Part shown: positions 1 through 15,400 of the stretch, in pieces
How the letters are laid out: each line of letters opens with the position of its first letter
How positions within the stretch are numbered: position 1 is the first letter of the stretch
The notes under the pieces: model-generated
Database searches by the model: none
What the model was told of the DNA's origin: nothing
The model's input: the letters and a program-made list of their open reading frames with translations, nothing else
Translations under genes and position numbers: made by a program
DNA from: Brugia malayi
Taxonomy: Eukaryota > Nematoda > Chromadorea > Rhabditida > Onchocercidae
Assembly: GCF_000002995.4 (NCBI RefSeq)
Contig: NW_025062478.1
Coordinates: forward strand, 11,776,001 to 11,840,000
Direction: 5' to 3'
Length of the DNA: 64,000 nucleotides

Positions 1-1198
1 AATTTTTTTGTAAAAACAATGAAAATAATGAATTTTAACTGAGAGATCAATTCTTTTGTATTTTTAGCAACATTAATTTTTCTAAAAAAAAAAGAAAAAA
101 CATTTTAGAAGAAAACTTTTAAGAAAAAATTAGTAATCAAAATGTGATTAAATTTATGTTTGACATAAAAAAAAAAAAAAAAAAGATTAATAAATGTTAA
201 ACAAATAGTTTGAGAAATATACCCGTAGTGATATTTGATTTGAAATAAAATGAAAAAACCAAAAAATATTTTAAATTTAATGATAAAATTCAAGGAATTT
301 GATAATGGATAATAAATTGCATATAAAAAATTTTACCTAAGCAATGGAATTTTTAAAAAAAAAAATTTTTTTTTTTTTTTTTTTTTTCATTTTTTAAGCA
401 AAATTTATTATAAAACATTTGTAATATTTCATGATTTTCATATTTAGGCGATTGAAAGTTTCTTAATGCCATTAAAATCTCAAAATAAATCTTTTTCTTT
501 TTTCTTTTTGAAATAATAAAATGTTGACTAGAAATGGATATAAGGAGAAAAATTTTAAAAGAGGAGAAAAAAAAAATATTTGAAATAAAATGAAAAAAAA
601 AAAAAATTAATGTAAAAAAAAAAAAAAAACAATGTAAAAAAAAAATAATTACTCTCAAAAAAATAATTTTTTATTTTTTCCAAAACTTTATTGCTTCTTG
701 AAAATTTTCATCAAAGCTTAAGTTAAAAACACATTTTTAAAAGTAATTCTAAAATAATTGAATGAAATACTGCAATCAATGAAATTTATTCACACTAATA
801 GACAATCTGGCTTAAATCATACAAATAAATTAGGTCTAAATCATTTTTGAATAATGTAAATTAATAATTACTACTTCAAAAATGCTTATCAATAAAAATG
901 AATCATTTTTAATTTTAAAAAATTTAAAAAATTGTTTCTTCTTTTTTTTTTTTTTGCCTTATTTTTCAACCTTATCACTACTTTATCATTGGGAAAGATA
1001 ATCAATCATTTATTTTTTAATTTTTAGCATAATTCATTGAATTAATTTGCACTAATGAAAAAATTCAATCATATATTTGTAATATTTTTAAAAAGTTTTA
1101 TATCACATATCATAATTCATTTTATTTTTATACAAAATTGATTATTAAAATTAGAAATAATAAATAAACAAAGTAATTAATAAATATTATTTACTTAC
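1..1198. other. intron/3' side of the LGIC gene, no exon recognised
   Basis: A/T-rich sequence with many A or T runs of 10 or more. I looked on the minus strand for the exon that should follow ILYE (strand beta 6 and the Cys-loop) and did not find one. Open frames here are poly-Lys/Phe artefacts of homopolymers. The stretch is most simply a large intron of the LGIC gene. Confidence 0.5.
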
Positions 1199-1902
1199 TT
1201 CATATAAGATAACCATAATATTATCAGTTGGTGAAGCATGTATCATTGTTCGTTTTGCATTAATTATACATGTATTTGGTGTCCAAATATGTGTTATAAA
1301 CCTGCTCAATTAATTTTAATATTTCAATTAAAAATTTTATTTATTTATTTTTTTTTTTTGAATTTAGAAAAAATTCATAACTAAGAAATGTTAATATTTT
1401 AATTGACTGTTTCTTTTTTCCTTTATGCATTAGTTTTTTTTTTTTTTTTTTATTCTTTCTAAAATTAAGCAAATCATTGAAAAGTTTCTAAAAATTAACT
1501 TTAATTAATAAAGTAAAAATTTTAGTGATTAAATGTAAAATAAAAACAAAATTTAAATAAAATCGAAAAAAAAAAAACAAACAAACAATAATGTTATGTC
1601 TTTTTTTAATTCGTTTTTTTTTTTTTTTTTTTTTTTCTCCAAAATGTAATACAATATTGCATTGAAAAATTGGATTTATAATTAAAAATTATTTTATAAA
1701 TTTTTATTTTTGTTTATTTAATTAATTAATTAATTAATTTACTTTGATTCCATTGTTATATTTCGCTTGCAAGCATTATAATTAGCAAAACTTAATGATT
1801 GATCATTCCATAATTGTGTGTATAAAATGTCAACGTTAAAATCAGCGGTAATTTCATTCAATGCTGAAACATCCTGAAAAAAAATTTTTCTTTTTGCCAT
1901 TT

Positions 1903-1954
<52 letters not shown>

Positions 1955-2100
1955 CAAATGTTTAATTCTTATCTGTTAGTAATTAATTGTAATTAAGAAT
2001 TAAGAAAAAATATTTATTTCATAAAAATGCATATGTATTAAATACAATATGTAATTTAATTATTAAAATATTTAATAAATAAAACATTAAATATTTTGAT

Positions 2101-2145
<45 letters not shown>

Positions 2146-2913
2146 CATCAAGTAAATTATTAAACAAATTTTCTTCCTTTTTTCTTCGTTTTTTTTTTTT
2201 TTTTTTTTTTTTGCACTCCTTTTTTTGAGGTGAAATTATATGAATTTTAATAAATACTAAGTAATTTCAATTTGCATTTTAAAAAAAAAGTCATAAAAAA
2301 TAAATTAATTGATTTGTTATACTAATAATTAACAATGAATGAATATTAATATCTCAAATAAAAATTTCATTTTTCCTTTTTGTCAAATATTTTAATCAAA
2401 TTAAAAATTATAATTACAAAATGTTGATTAAATTTATTCGATACCTGTACATGTATTTCAACATCTACTTGTACAGCATCTTCAATTTCAGGTAATATTT
2501 TAGTATAATTTTCCATTAGCGCTTGTATAATAGCATCTTCCTTCCAAAATCCATCTGGGCATTTTCGACGTCGAGCAGTTGCCTGAAATAAAACTAAAAT
2601 TTTTAAATTTTTTTTTTTTGTGCTCATTTAAAATTAAAAAAAAAAAAAGAAATGTTATTAGAAAATATAAATAATCATAGTGTTAGCATTAGCTTAGCAA
2701 TTAATTTTCGATTAATTAGCAAAAAAAAAAAAAAAAATACACATTATATTGGCAAAACTTTTATTATTTAAATAATTGAAAGGGAAAAAAAAATACATTA
2801 ATTAATAAGCTTTCACTTACTTTATCAAATAGAATAAAAGTAAAAATAATTGTACTCAATAAAAGTGATAGCATTGATTTATGTGCTGGTATATTCCAAT
2901 TAATCAAATACAT
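1199..2913 (-). CDS. Cys-loop ligand-gated ion channel, GABA-A-receptor-like subunit, N-terminal part (gene runs off left edge)
   Basis: Four exons join in phase: 2913-2821 (31 codons), 2582-2445, 1873-1743, 1301-1199, giving 155 residues. Residues 1-31 begin with a Met and carry a hydrophobic stretch (LLLSTIIFTFILF), a signal peptide. The rest is the extracellular ligand-binding domain: an N-terminal helix with a glycosylation site (ALMENYTKILPEI), strand VDVEIHVQDVSALNEI, the DFNVDILYTQLW block, a second sequon (RNIT), and the family hallmark FITHIWTPNTCIINAK, corresponding to LW.PDTFF.NAK of anionic pentameric channels. The Cys-loop and four membrane helices are not found in 1-1198 and must lie beyond the edge. 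The wording of the ectodomain resembles the nematode GAB-1/LGC-36/37/38 GABA-receptor group from memory; that subgroup call is inference. Exon borders are classic (gtaagt, gtatcg, gtaaat donors). Expected product: plasma-membrane chloride channel subunit in neurons or muscle. Confidence 0.85.
1907..1954. repeat. poly(T) tract of about 48 nt
   Basis: Nearly uninterrupted T run inside the intron just upstream (minus strand) of LGIC exon 3, only about 34 nt from its acceptor, so it acts as an extreme polypyrimidine-rich region on the plus strand but poly(A) on the transcript. Confidence 0.9.
2101..2144. repeat. (GA)n microsatellite
   Basis: Almost pure GA dinucleotide run in the LGIC intron between exons 3 and 2. 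Confidence 0.9.
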
Positions 2914-5434
2914 TTAATCATTGGATGTAATTCGATTCCTAAATTCTATATGTAAAATTAAAAATAGTTTTTTTTTTTCTTTGAATAAATTTTGAAATTT
3001 CAATAAAAAAAAGAAAAAAAAAATTATTAACTTAACTTTGTAATAATAAAAAGCGTTTAAAGTTCTGCCTTTTTTTTTTGTTGAAACATTAAAAAATATA
3101 CGGAAAAACAAACTTTTGGAAATGTAATTTTCATTTATAGTAAAATAATTTAAAATACATAAATGTATACGTAATACGTAATACGTGAAAATGTATAAAA
3201 TGATGGTTGCGTGAAAATATTTCAAATTTTGCTGTAATATTTTGCAATAAATATATAATATAAATTATATCTGATAATATTGTCTGACAAAACTTTTTAA
3301 TTCGAACAATTTGTTTCGAGTGAATAGTTTAAAACTGTTAAATTTAATGAAGGAAGCAAAGTTTCAATTTTCTTTTCGATTCCTTAATGCTAATAAAAAG
3401 TTAAATTACAATGTGATAAGTGAATTTCAATCAAAAGCATTCCAAAAGAATTAAAAGAGTATGAAAAAAAAGATTAACAATTTCAAAAAAAAAAAAAACT
3501 TGAAAATTTGAAATAAAATTATTTAAAAAAATTTTCAAAAGTTTGGTCAGAAATTGATAAATAAACATTATTTCATCTAAATAAAATAACAATTACAAAT
3601 GGATAAAACCAATTAATTTTGTTTTTATTCGTTGTTGTTGTTTATTGTGTTTGTTGTTGTTTACTTTTGTTGTTTCTATTTTGATTTTACTGTTGTTGCT
3701 ATTATTGTTTCTGCTTTTTGCTATTGTATGCTATTGTTACTATTGTTTTATTCACGCTGGAAAATTAAGTTTTATTGCTTTTAATGTTTTTATAAAAAAA
3801 AAAAAAAAAGTATTGAACACTTATTATAATATGTTTCAATATTTATTAGCAAAATGAAATACTATTTGTTTTTGTTTTTGTTTTCTTTTTTTGCTAAGAA
3901 AATAATCACAAAATGGTACAATAAGCAAAGTGCAAGCAAAATAGAAATTTATAAATAAAATCATAAATTAATTGAAAGGAATTTGTTTTAACAGCAAAGA
4001 ATGCTTATGCTTTAAATGTTTTTTGATTTATTATTAATATTATTGTGAAACAGAGCATTAATAACTTAAAAAGAATGCTCAAATATTATTTAAAATTCTA
4101 AAATATTTAAAATTTTTAGCTTTTTAATTTTTCAAACTTGAGCATTCCTTGTTTTCTTATTTTTTTTTAAAAAAAAATTTTTTTTGATTAAATAAACTGT
4201 TAAAAAATTGATAAATTTATTTTTTTTACAGCTATTTTAAAATTAGTCTTTTTTTTTTTAAGAAAAAATTAACTCAAAAAATAACAAATCTCTGTGCTAT
4301 TTTTCTTCTCAAAAGTTGTTATCAGCAACAATTTTGAATTTCGATATGTGCGCTTAATTTAGTTGAAATTTAATTGGTAAAAATAATCGAAAAAATTTAA
4401 TAAATATTGAATAAATAAATAAATGCAATGGTCTTTTAGAATTTTAAGTTTTTTTTTTTGTTTTAAATTTATTTGTGATATCGTTAATGAGCAAAACATT
4501 TACAATTTATTATTTAAATGATAATTAAATGAAAAATTATGAGAATTCAATCGAAGAATCTTAAAAGTTTAATTTTTTTTCAATATTTTCTTTTTTTTAT
4601 AAAATTTGTCGCAACTGCAATTTTTAATTTTAATATATGAATATAATTCGAAACTGTTAAGAGAGAATTAAAACTGAACAGTGTTGTGAGAATTAATTTA
4701 TTCGAGAACTGAATTACTAAATGGTAATAACCGTACAATAAATCATTCTAATAATTTAAGTAATTAAATTCATTCAATTTATTGAATAAGTAATTAAATT
4801 TACTAAATGTTTCAGATAGAAGTTTGAATTATAATAAAAATTATTTAGCTACCATTCAATTACACAGCACTTTCTAGAAAAATGATGATGATAATAATAA
4901 TAATAATAATAATTCAAATGTCAATAGTAAAAAATAAAAATAAATAGTAACAATTGTAAACAATAATAATAATAATAAAATAATAATAATGATAATACAT
5001 CAATATTTATGATATCAAGATTGCTGTGTAGCATGTAAAAGAATTCATGATATTGCTTTTAATTTATTTTAAAACTTAAAAATTTTGAAATTGATTTTTA
5101 ATTATTATTAAAAAAAATAAATTTAAAAAGAAAAAACGACGAATCGTAAAAGAGCAAATTGATGCTTAAACATTTCCAAGTTGCATTTTTTTAAATGTAC
5201 GCCTAAAAAGCTTATTAAAATTATAATTTATTACGTTTAAAAGAAAAATTCTATCAGTATTAAATAATTTGAAATATAAACGTATGCTGTGAAAAAAAAA
5301 AAATTGTTTTTCTGAAAAAAACAAAAAACAAAAAAAGACAAAATGGAAAGGTATGAAAAAAAAAAGAGAAATAACTTTCATCAATTAATAAAAAATTATT
5401 TGATTTTTTATTTAACATTAATTATTATTATCAC

Positions 5435-5525
<91 letters not shown>
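5435..5525. repeat. (ATT)30 microsatellite
   Basis: About 91 nt of pure ATT trinucleotide, preceded by a degenerate ATT stretch from 5420. Its reverse complement motif recurs at 6151-6335 (see findings). Confidence 0.95.
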
Positions 5526-6150
5526 TTTTATTATACATAAAAAATAATCATCGCTTTTTTCTTAAAGAAAACACACAAATATTTTGTTTTTTCTTAAAAA
5601 AAAAAAAAAACTGTCATTTAATTATGTAAGCTTTTTGCATTTTAGCAATTAATATTAATTATTGATTTGTTTTTTTTTTTTATTCCTTTCTTCTTCCTTT
5701 TCTTTTTTTCAAAGGACTATTTTGTTTTTTGTTTTTTTTTTTCACTTTTTTATTTTTAATTTTTTGTTTCTTATACAATTATTAAATAATATTTAAAAAA
5801 AAATTTAATAAAATGAAAATAGCGATTAGAAATTAAAAATGAAACAAATATGTGTGAAATATTCCATAAAATAAATAAATGAAAAAAAGAAAATCAAAGA
5901 TTGCATTGTATTTATTTACAGTTTTTCTTTCTTTCTTTCATTTTTTTTTTTTTTTTTTCCAATTTAAATGCAAAACTTATTAAAATATATAAATAAATGA
6001 AAGGAAAATTTTGCAAATTATTGATAAAAATATGCCAACAATCAACAATTAATAATTTATGAAACTTTTCAGTGCGTATTTAAAAAATTGTATTTTCTAA
6101 ATTTTATAAATTATTAAATTTTTCAATAATAACAGTTTAACTTATCAAGC

Positions 6151-6335
<185 letters not shown>

Positions 6336-6417
6336 GGAATTTTTTTAGCATATTACATAAAAGAAAGAAAATCATATTTGAGTTATCTTTCTTTTTTTCA
6401 TTCATTACATTAAAAGA

Positions 6418-6468
6418 GAGGAAGATAGAGAGAGGGAGAGAGAGAGGGAGAGAGAGAGAGAGAGAAGA
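6418..6468. repeat. (GA)n / (GAGAGG)n microsatellite
   Basis: Purine-only GA tract with GGGA interruptions, 85 bp right of the AAT array. Confidence 0.9.
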
Positions 6469-7288
6469 ATGAAATTAAATGAAAAATGATAGGATAATTA
6501 AACAAGAAAAGCTTTTTCTATCTTTTTTTTTTTATTTCTTTTCAAGAAAAATCTTATTGTAATCTTTTGCTTCCCTCCTTCTTTCTTTCTTTTTTGTTTT
6601 TTTTTTGTTAAGCTTTTTTAACAAATAGCGCTTTTAATGATATAGCTTAGCGGAAAATATTACTCTTTTGCTTTGAATAAACGGAAAAAAAAAAAGCTAA
6701 GTAAAATGATTAAACTATTTTATTTATTTTTTTTTTTGTTTTGTTTTGATACATTTTAATTACTTATTAAATTTTTGGTTTCAATAATAGTAGAAAATAA
6801 GTCTACAAGTATTACAATTAATAATATTCTTTTCATAAATAGCGCTTTAATGATATAAAACAAATTATTTTTCATTTTAACAAAAAAAAAAAAAAAACAA
6901 GAAAATAAACAGTTAAATATTCAATTACTACAACAATATTTGTTTTCTTAAATGCTAATTAAATATTAGATTAATCGTTTTCCTTTCAATTTGTTAAAGT
7001 TTATTGATTATTTTTAGTCTTTATTATTTCATTCTTCAAATAAGATAAGTATCATTTGCAAAAAAAAAAAAAAAAAGTTTTGGAAGATTTTATAAAAAAT
7101 TATAAAATTTACTCTAGTGAAAAATTTAATAAGTTTTGATTTAAAATATAAATTTATATTACATAACAGTGTGATATTCACTTAATAAAATAAAATGCCT
7201 CATATTACTTTTAGATAAATTAAGATATTTTAGAAAAAGGAATTGACATTATCATTTAAGTAATTTTGATTGAATTTTAACTTTACGC

Positions 7289-7320
<32 letters not shown>

Positions 7321-8535
7321 CGTCATAGAGAATTTAGCTAACAAACATTGATTTTCACGATGTAAGAGAAATTTGATTAAATTATTAACATTGCAAAAGT
7401 TTAGATGCAAATTTCAGTTTCATTTAAAAAAAAAAGTTTCTGTTCATTTGAAATAAATTTTTGCAAAAAATGTTTTGAATTATTTTTAGCATAAAAATGA
7501 AGGAATTTTTTTATGTTTTTTTTTTTCTTTTTTTTTTTTTTTTCACTGGAAAAATTAAATGATTAAAATTTTTTTGAAAAATTTTTTATGATAATAGAAG
7601 TAAATTTTCTATTTATTATTATCAAAAATTATCATCAAAAAAAAAAAAAAAAAAAAGGAAAAAAACGTTGAAAAAAGATGTCAGTGATGCAGGAAAAATA
7701 TAGAAAAAACATATAAAAATATAAATTAATTAAAAAAAAAAAAGGAAGTAGCAATAGCTTACTATTTTAAAACGCAAAAATTAAAATTTTTAAAATTTGT
7801 CTTTTAAATCATTTGATTTATTAAAAAAAAAAAAAAGAAAACCCAAAATTAAAGTAATTTTTCAGTATCATTATCTTCAACATTTTATTATCATTATTAT
7901 CAGTTGTCTGCTATCGTTATCACTATGATTTGTCATGATTTATTAAATCATAAGCAAGTTTCTTAAGCTAATTTAATTATTCCAGCTTTGTTTATCGAAT
8001 GATTTAATCTGATGATATCGAATCTAAAAAGGCATTAACTTAAGTATTTCAATGATAGCATCAATCAATCAAATTATGAAAATAGAATTTTTAGGAAAAT
8101 GGTTGACACAACTGAAAAAATAGTTTGTAAAAAGAAAAAAGGAAAATAATGAAAGCATAAAAATGCTTCTAAAAGCTAAAAGAGAAAAAATGAAGAAAGA
8201 AAATGAAAATATCTTATAGAGAGTATTGCCTTCGAATAAATGATTAGTGAAGACAAGAAATTAAATATTTACTCAGTGATATCATTAAATTTTTTATTCG
8301 TTTTGTGAAAAAAAAAAAAAATAAAAGTTTTGTTTTTCTTTTATTTATTTACATTTTTAAAATTTCATTTTTATTAAGTGTAAAAAAGAAGAAAAAAAAA
8401 AGCATCAATTTATTGAAAAGTATAAAAATTTTAAGTATCAAAAAAAAAATAATAATAATAATGAAAAGTTAGTTAAATTTGTTAGAAAAATTAAAAAAGA
8501 TATTTTATATAATTGAATATTTACACATTTGTGTA

Positions 8536-8562
8536 CATACATGTATGTATGTATGTATGTAA
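8536..8562. repeat. (GTAT)n microsatellite
   Basis: Short ATGT/GTAT tetranucleotide array; a related GTATGT/GTGTAT array follows at 8644-8700. Confidence 0.85.
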
Positions 8563-8643
8563 TTTGGAAAAAATTATTATATCAACAATATAATTTATTC
8601 ATTCATATTTAATAATATATCAAAATTATTAATTTAATACAAT

Positions 8644-8702
8644 TATATGTATGTATGTATGTGTGTGTATGTGTGTGTATGTGTGTATGTGCATGCATGT
8701 GA
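8644..8702. repeat. TG-rich compound microsatellite
   Basis: Interleaved GTAT and GTGT units ending in a palindromic GCATGC. Confidence 0.85.
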
Positions 8703-11700
8703 ACTAGAAGAAGTGAATTAAATGATTTCGTATAATATTACTAGGCCTAGGCCTATTATTTGGAATAAGAAAAGAGAAAAAAAAAAATTAAATTGTAAGC
8801 ATTTACAAAGAAGAAAAGAAAAGAAAAAAAAAATGATATTTAAGGCTTAGTTACTTGTTAAGGCTTTTTATTTTCAGCAAAACATATTTAATGTGTTTTA
8901 TTTGCTGCATTTGGCTGTGTAAATATGACAATATCTATTAAATGGGCTAAAAATAAAATTGTTCAATCAAAAATTTTACTTAAAAATGAGAAAAAATTTA
9001 AAAGTAAAAAAAAAATTAGCTAATCACTTTTATAAGAGAAAAAAAAAAAAAAAAAAAATTATTTTTGGTTTTTTTTTTTTTTTAAAAAAAAGCAAAAATA
9101 ACAAATTAATTTTAATTTATCAAATTTAGTATTTAACATATATGTACATATATAATATTAAAAAAGAAAAAAATAAGAATGTAAAAAGCATTTTTGAATT
9201 TAATAGTGTTATTAATTAGTAATAATAATAATATTAATAAGTAATTATTAATTTTATAATTTTATTAAAAAAAAAAAAAAATCTATCAAATGTGACCATT
9301 TATTGCTTATAACAAAATGTTTAACATTTTGCTAATTTAAATTTGTTTTTTTTTTTTCAATAAAATTATAAAATTAATTACTTACTAATACTAAATAATA
9401 TAATATGTTGCAATAATAGTTTCATTTTCCAATTTTATTCATTTTATTATTATTATAGAAAGCATTAAAATCTCCTGAGATTTCATTCATTGTAATGAAT
9501 TAAAGATTTCTTTAACAAAATAGCAAAATAAGTAAATAAATTTAATTAACAATTTTTTTTTTTATCTGCCACCAATTAAATTTGCTAATTTTATTTTAAG
9601 CAATTTAAAATGTTGGTTAAAAAAAAAAAGAAAAATCAAATTATAACATTTATTGTGAAATAATTAATAAAAAAAAATAATTATCATTTGATACTTTGAT
9701 CAATTATAAATTAAAATGAGAGAAGATTATTTGAGAATTTGAGTTAGTTTAATAAAAAATTATCTATGAACTAATTTATTGATATAGTAAACAATTATTT
9801 GCTTAATATTTTTATAAATTTATATCATTCAACAATTATAATATTAGTTTTTGTTCCTTAATGAAATTGTTATTAGTACAATTATTGTTTTTGTTTTTTT
9901 TTTTTTTCTCTTTTTTTAATATTAAACAAAACTACCACACAAATATCTGATAAGTTTATAATTCAGTTAACTGAAATGAATTATCAATAATAATTGCTGA
10001 ACATTATCCATTTACTACTACATTTGTTATTGTTCCATCAAAAGTATTAATTGTACTAAAATTAAAATAATTACTTCCACACTTTGAATGAATAGTCGTT
10101 ATTGATGGCTATATGAAAATTTTGCATGTAGAAGAAATTTTTGAATTCAAACTTATGATTCTAATTAATTTAAAAAATTTTCAGAAACAAAAAATTTAAA
10201 TTTTGACAATATTTTAACATTGGAAGAAATTTATTCTGGAAGATATTCCGAAATTTTTGGAATTTAACTTAAATATGAATTCAATAAGTAAGAGTAATAG
10301 TTATGAAATATATCAATCTGTTCTCTAAAAAAAATAATGCAAAAAAAAAAAGTAAAAAAAAAAATTTCTCATTCAACATTCGTCACTAATCAGATATCCT
10401 TTTAATTTATGCCAACATTTTTGAAAAATTTTTGAGCAAAAATTTGTAAATTTTCAACCTTTTTCAAAATTTCTGGATTAAAATTATAGAATAATTTTGT
10501 TCAAGATTTATCAAGAATAAAAAAAGATAGTATCAATAATTTATAACACTAAAATTAATGTATTTTGTTTTACGATTCATTTGGTCATTGGCTAATTCAA
10601 ATTTCGATAATTAAATTTATTCAAGTTCAATAAAAAGAATTTAAATCTTTAAATAGAGATAACATAACATTAGAATTTGACAAAAAAAGAAAAAAAGAAA
10701 AATGAAAAATCATGCAAGATTTATTAAAAAACTTTTAAATTTTCATCACTTTCATACCAATTTTCATTTAATACTCGAAAGAAAAACGAAAAGAAATGTA
10801 GAAGTAATCATAATTCGTCTTACTTCAGTGAAAACTTAATTGCATTCTTATCTTTAAGCATTGTATTCTCAACAACTTATGCCTTTTTCAACATCTAAAA
10901 GATATGCAAATCGAGAATGATATTCAATTTATCATTATTATGACTTTGTTTTGGTTTAAATTTAGACGTATATTTTTATGAAAAGTTTCATCAAAAATTA
11001 TAATACTATATAAGGCAGCAAACTTCTTTCCTTTTTCGCTAATTAAAACTTTTAATCAATGTTGATTTTAGAGTTAAAACAAGTAAAGATTTAATTTAGC
11101 ATCCTTAACTTTATGCAATTACTTAATTTCATGCGATTCAGTAAGGCACGAAGTTTAAATGATTTATCTTTAATAAGTTATGAAAATTATGAATTTACCT
11201 AACAAAAAATATGAATCAAAGTTTATTGCAACAATATTGACCACTTTTGCCATCAATAACAAAAAAAAAAGAGGAAAGCCCACTCTAATACAAATAGTAA
11301 TTAAAACTGAAAGCGAAAGACTTTAAAAATTAGCACCAAAATTGTTTGATAGTCTTTTTCTAGTCGAATTCAATTAAATTATCTAACAGCATCTAAAATT
11401 ATAACTTCCCTATTTCATTCCTTTTTTCTCTTTTTTTTTTTCTATATTTATAGTGAAAATAAAACTTCATGTCCATATTAGAAATGAAATTGCACCAATT
11501 ACTCTTGTTTTTTTAGCAATATTACAATTACTTACAGTTTATCTCAATCACTATCATGAATAAACACACATATCAGTCCTTTCTACAAATTTAACACAAT
11601 GAAAAGTTTGAGAAAATAAGACTGAAAAAATTTTGCACCATAAAATGTACAATAATTTTATAAACAATAAATAATTTTCTAATAATTTTACTAACAACAC

Positions 11701-12471
11701 TTTTTTTAATTTTCTAATAATAATAAAACAATTTTTTTCTAATTTTATAAAGGTGACTATCATTTGTTAATGCTTCTGTCACCTATTTGAAAGCAAATGA
11801 ACTCTCATCACTCATAAAAAAAAAAAAAAAAAAAAAACTTCTTTTTGAGCAAAAATTTGCTATAGAAAAATAGCAATAAGCATTCATATAAACTATAAAA
11901 TTAAAAAATAAACTATAAATTTACAAATACATGCTTATACAAATTGACTCCTATTGATTGAACATAATCAGTAACGCATCAATGCATCTTCTCAATAGTA
12001 CATAGATAAGGATTTCAGGAAATCATTAACTTTGTCCATTAATGTATCCAATTAGTGGTTCTATTAGAAGCTTAAAAATGAAAAAACCGACAAATTTCAT
12101 TAGCAGTTAATTCATCATAAAGATGATTTTAAGTATACATTAAAAAGAAAAAAAAAAAAAAAAAACATCTGTGGAAGCTTCTAATGAACTGGAGAAGTTA
12201 AAAATTAGCAGCATGCAATATGCTGAATGCAAATACTTACTAGCTTAGAAAGAAGTGAATGTCAAAAATATATATCTAAAGTTTAAAAATTTGAATGACT
12301 GATTCACTCACTATACGCATCGTTAAAAAGTTATAAACATCAATGAAACCTAAGTATATATATTATTTAGCAGGTATCTTGGAGATTAGAAAAAAAAAAA
12401 TATCTGACATCTAATCGAATGATAGCCAGTAAACTTCTCAAAATGTAACTGTGGCAGTGATATGTCGTAGA

Positions 12472-15400
12472 CTATGGCCAGTGACGTCTTGTAAAATTAT
12501 TTGGTACCTGGAAAAATTAAAAAAAATGAAATAATCGTAATACTAACAATTTGATTATTTCAATTAATTAAATCAATTCAATTATCTAAACCATATCTCG
12601 CATATGCACCAATAAAACAAAAATAATTTAAAAGAACAAAAAATAATTTTAAATGTTAGTGCGATAATGAAAAACGATAATGATTTGAATGAAAAAATAA
12701 GTACCTGTTTATTCTGTGAACCCAATTCCACTTTGCATACATCCGCATATGCACCATATCTCTCCAAACCACACTCGATAAATCCAGTAAAATAGATTGC
12801 ATCATTGAACCAAGTCTGATCTAAAAAACAGAAAACTTCTTTCAGTTTATAAATCTTCAGCAAAATTCCAAATGTATCTTAATCAAAGATTTATATCGGT
12901 ATGAGGGAAAAGATATTTGCCGATTATACTACTTTAGTTTGAAATACCAACTTCATCAGAAAAAAAAAAAAAAAAAAAACTAAGCATCTCAAAAATTTAC
13001 CATGATCAAATTGAATCCGTAATCGACTCTTCCCGCTAGCAACACATTCCTTTGAATAAATCCTTATCCATCCTTTAGCTTCCTCTCTTTCAACCATCGA
13101 TCGTATATAATACAAAATATGAAAAATCTGAAACTTAAAGAAGATAATTCATAAAACTCATAAAACAAACTGAAATAATTTGAAGAGCGACTTCTAAAAT
13201 TAATAAATTAAACAAATTACAAATAAGTCCTAATTTTGAGCATTTATTTAGTGTACGTACTTTAAACAAGAATGAAGAAACACCTTCTTTGGGAAAAATG
13301 GTGAATAACAGAACTAAATATGGCGGAATTAATCACCATCACTTTTTTGCAGGAAAAATTCACCCTAACGTTAATTCTTTTAATAAGCGGATTACACGGG
13401 GATGTTAACTGATTCATTGAAAATGTTTTCATAGAAAACCCAAGGAAGATCTACATTAGCGGTCATAATGAACTATTTAAATAAAATTCAATGATATTAC
13501 ATATATAGTCCAAGATATATACAAAAGTCTATGATATGTTATGATGTAATTTAACAACCTGTTTCGAGTATTCACCAGCATATTGAACATTTAGTATAAT
13601 ATGTTTTGTCTTTGTTATATCTGTAACTGGATGATAATCACTATCATTATTTGCTAAATTTTGTTAATAATTGGAGAAAAAAAAGTATTCATTGACATTA
13701 TAGTGATTATAAAATATAAAGATGATTGAACTTATTGTCATTATCAAATTCGCTTTTATAATCATTGCTAAAGTGAGTGAATAAATGTTGAAAAAAAAAC
13801 AAACCTTCAAATGAATTTAACCATGTAATATGAAGGCGTGATATACGTAAACCTGGATAAATCCTTAGCCTAGGATATACTAATGGATGAGATTTTTTGC
13901 AACGTAATGAATTTATTGAATCATAACGAGGTATTGTAACTATATCTTCCTAAAAAAATTTTTTAGTATTCTACAATATGCATGATTTTGATTCGTTTCT
14001 TTTAGATTTTTATATTCGTTTTTAGTAATGCAACTCTCTGCAAATTTTCAAAATATAATCTTAACAGTTACTCGTTTCCAAATCATTTTTTTTTCCCTCA
14101 CTAAGGAAAATACTTTTCCTAGATAATTTACAGTGTCATTTGTTTCCATTTTCCTTCAACTCTAATTGAGCTTTATTCGCAACTATGTATGCACATAAAT
14201 TATCTCAAACAGTTTAGCAAGTAATTTCAACAACTCACATAAACCGACAATGAGAAAAATCACAAACATTATTCAAATATGAAAAAGCCTAATCAAAACA
14301 TTAAGGAATCTTTTTCGAAACTCATAAAAACCGTGATAAATTAACAATTGCTTTTCCTAATGAAACGATTAAGATTTTATCTGAAAAATTAGTAAAACTA
14401 TTTAAAAACTTACTGGAATAATATCCACTATTTCATCACTTTCATCATCGCTAAGTACAATCACATCACTAACAGTTTCACTTCTTTGAATTTTTTTAAT
14501 GCCAACTGGTTCACTAGGATTTTTACGCTTTGTTTTCGCACTACTCAATCTTAAATATCTAACTGTCGAGGAATGACCGATATCTAAAAAATAGGATACT
14601 TTTGAGGCAAAAATTCTAGCAATTAGCGTTTTTAGTTTCAAGATTGGTTACTGATATAAAACATTTTCTATTATCTCTATAATTCAACTCAAATAACACG
14701 ATACTAATGATAAAACTACAAAATACAAAATAAAAGCCACGAAATGAAGTAAGACTGTAGCAACAAAGCAGCGCTCATCAAAGATACTCTTATTCTCGAT
14801 CTGGCAGCAAGTATGATCAGTAATGTCCCTATGTAAAAATTAGATGAATTGTAGCTTAGTACTTTGTTTCAAGCTATAATTCACCAAGGTATTACAAAGA
14901 AACATCATCGAATCAATTTCTAAATAACTCTGGTAATAAAATACTTGCTGGAATTAAATCGATAATTTCACTTGCATTTGTCTGAATTTATCATCTATTT
15001 ATCAAATCAAGAAGCAATTTTAAACCTCACATTCGCTCATCAATTTATCATTAAGAAATAAAAATAATAAAAATGAAAATAAATAATCTCCCAAATAACA
15101 ATGCTGAGACACTTTGAATAATTTTGAAAATGCAAATAATCAACCTCTATCCTATTACGATAAAAAATATACTGTAATTAGGCTCCTGTAACTAAGTTTT
15201 CGCCTATTATTAGTAGGGGACTAAATACAAAGTAGTAAAACTTCAGATCAAAATACTATGCTTTAATTACTTTTTCTTATATCATCGATCATTTATAGAA
15301 TAGGATTTCAAAAAAGTTATGCAAGATTACTACTAAATTAAACAGTGTCCAGAACGTCGTTTTCATTTCCTATTCCTTTCTTATACAGTTCAGCATAGAA